From NCBI GenBank assembly GCA_006226685.1, contig SBGG01000025.1, positions 1 through 64,000 of the forward strand: a DNA stretch of 64,000 nucleotides. The letters are read 5' to 3'. The notes beneath the pieces were generated by a model. That model searched no databases. It was not told where the DNA came from and worked only from the letters and a program-made list of their open reading frames with translations. Both the position numbers and the translations under genes were made by a program. Shown in pieces: positions 63,000 to 64,000 of the stretch. Source of the stretch: Sphingomonadales bacterium (GTDB taxonomy: Bacteria > Pseudomonadota > Alphaproteobacteria > Sphingomonadales > Sphingomonadaceae). The stretch's first letter is position 1, and each line of letters opens with the position of its first letter.

Positions 63000-64000
63000 T
63001 CACGCTGATGTGACAAGGGGAAGGCTGCGGTGGCGTTTTCCTGTCAGCGTGTGCAGGGCCCCCGCCAGAGCGGGCGCAAGAGCGGGTACGCCGATCTGGC
63101 CGACGCCCGCCGGATCATTCTGGCTCTCGACCAGCTCCACCTTCACTTCACCGATATGGGCGAGCAAGGGCAGGCCCATGCGTCCCAATATGGCTCGCGT
63201 CGGCAGCCCGCTTTCATAATCGATCGAGGCTCCCATCGCCGCTGCAAGGCCGAAGATGAGACCGCCCTCTATCTGCTGACGGGCAATGTCGGGATGGGGT
63301 TGCGCGCCGACATCGGCAACCGCGAATATCGATCGGGCGCGAATCTCGCCGCTATCCAGCGTCGCCTCGATCAGTACGGCGATATAGCCGTCATCCATCG
63401 CATGACAGGCAAGGCCCTGACCGCTGCCGGGCAGCCCGCCCTGCCATCCGCCCATGGCCGCGGCCATGGTCAGGCACTGGGCGAGGCGGGGCTGGCGGCT
63501 GAGATGCTGCATGCGGAAGGACAACGGTTCGATCCCCGCTTGTCCGGCCAGTTCGTCCATGAAGCATTCGGTGAAGAAGCAGGTGTAGCTATCCGCATTG
63601 CCGCGCCAGCGTCCGGTCGGCAGGCCGATGTCCGCCGGATAATGATCGATCGCGACATGCGGGATCGCATAGAGCGCGGGCATGCCGGAAACGGCCCGCG
63701 CATCGGCATGGCCGGCGGCGGTGCGCGCGGCCTCCATCGGGTCCGCTCCATGGGCGATGCGGTCCCATGTCTCGGCATCGGCGACCGGCGCGGCGATTTT
63801 CGCCGACAGTCCTTCGATCATGCCGCCGGCGTTGAGCTTTGCGCTCATGCGGGCATGGGCAGGCGGGCGGGGCCGGTCGGTGATGATGTCCTCCGCGCGC
63901 GACCAGAGCAACTGTACCGGCCGCTTTACCTCCCGCGAGATCAGGGCTGCCTGCACGGCTGCGTCATGGTCCATCCTCCGGTCGAAAGATCCCCCGGCCG
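63000..64000 (-). CDS. xanthine dehydrogenase/isoquinoline 1-oxidoreductase-type molybdopterin-binding subunit, partial
   Basis: MDHDAAVQAALISREVKRPVQLLWSRAEDI... and C-terminal GVPALAPALAGALHTLTGKRHRSLPL; reading frame runs into the right edge, so the start is outside the window. Confidence 0.8.
   Translation of the reverse strand, partial: AGGSFDRRMDHDAAVQAALISREVKRPVQLLWSRAEDIITDRPRPPAHARMSAKLNAGGMIEGLSAKIAAPVADAETWDRIAHGADPMEAARTAAGHADARAVSGMPALYAIPHVAIDHYPADIGLPTGRWRGNADSYTCFFTECFMDELAGQAGIEPLSFRMQHLSRQPRLAQCLTMAAAMGGWQGGLPGSGQGLACHAMDDGYIAVLIEATLDSGEIRARSIFAVADVGAQPHPDIARQQIEGGLIFGLAAAMGASIDYESGLPTRAILGRMGLPLLAHIGEVKVELVESQNDPAGVGQIGVPALAPALAGALHTLTGKRHRSLPLVTSA

Overview
GC-rich alphaproteobacterial window, most likely from a sphingomonad (inferred from gene content and style). 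From left to right: (i) an aromatic-catabolism region (0-17 kb) with two AraC regulators, one LysR regulator and three Rieske oxygenase modules, followed by a complete catechol ortho-cleavage operon catBCA-pcaIJFD; (ii) a soluble di-iron monooxygenase locus (17-35 kb) with mimABCD-like genes, a dedicated GroEL-like chaperonin, a sigma54 activator, an FAD/Fe-S D-lactate-dehydrogenase-like enzyme and, divergently, cytochrome c, glyoxalase I, a GMC dehydrogenase with its TAT subunit, and an Nramp transporter; (iii) an ectoine/hydroxyectoine cluster ectR/ectABCD with an SSS symporter (36-41.5 kb); (iv) a ~10.46-kb integrative element in tRNA-Thr(CGT), bounded by a 45-bp direct repeat and carrying an integrase, a Prim-Pol/AAA replication protein, and a divergent DUF3644-like (HEPN-motif) / HNH nuclease pair; (v) mostly housekeeping genes (NAD-GDH, alkaline phosphatase, phaB, hemH, partial molybdopterin oxidoreductase). 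Leading candidates for something new: the di-iron locus read as one acetone/acetol -> methylglyoxal -> D-lactate -> pyruvate pathway behind back-to-back sigma54 promoters; a triplicated small protein paired with Rieske alpha subunits; and the DUF3644/HNH pair in the tRNA island. All family names come from reading the translations by eye; no database search was run.
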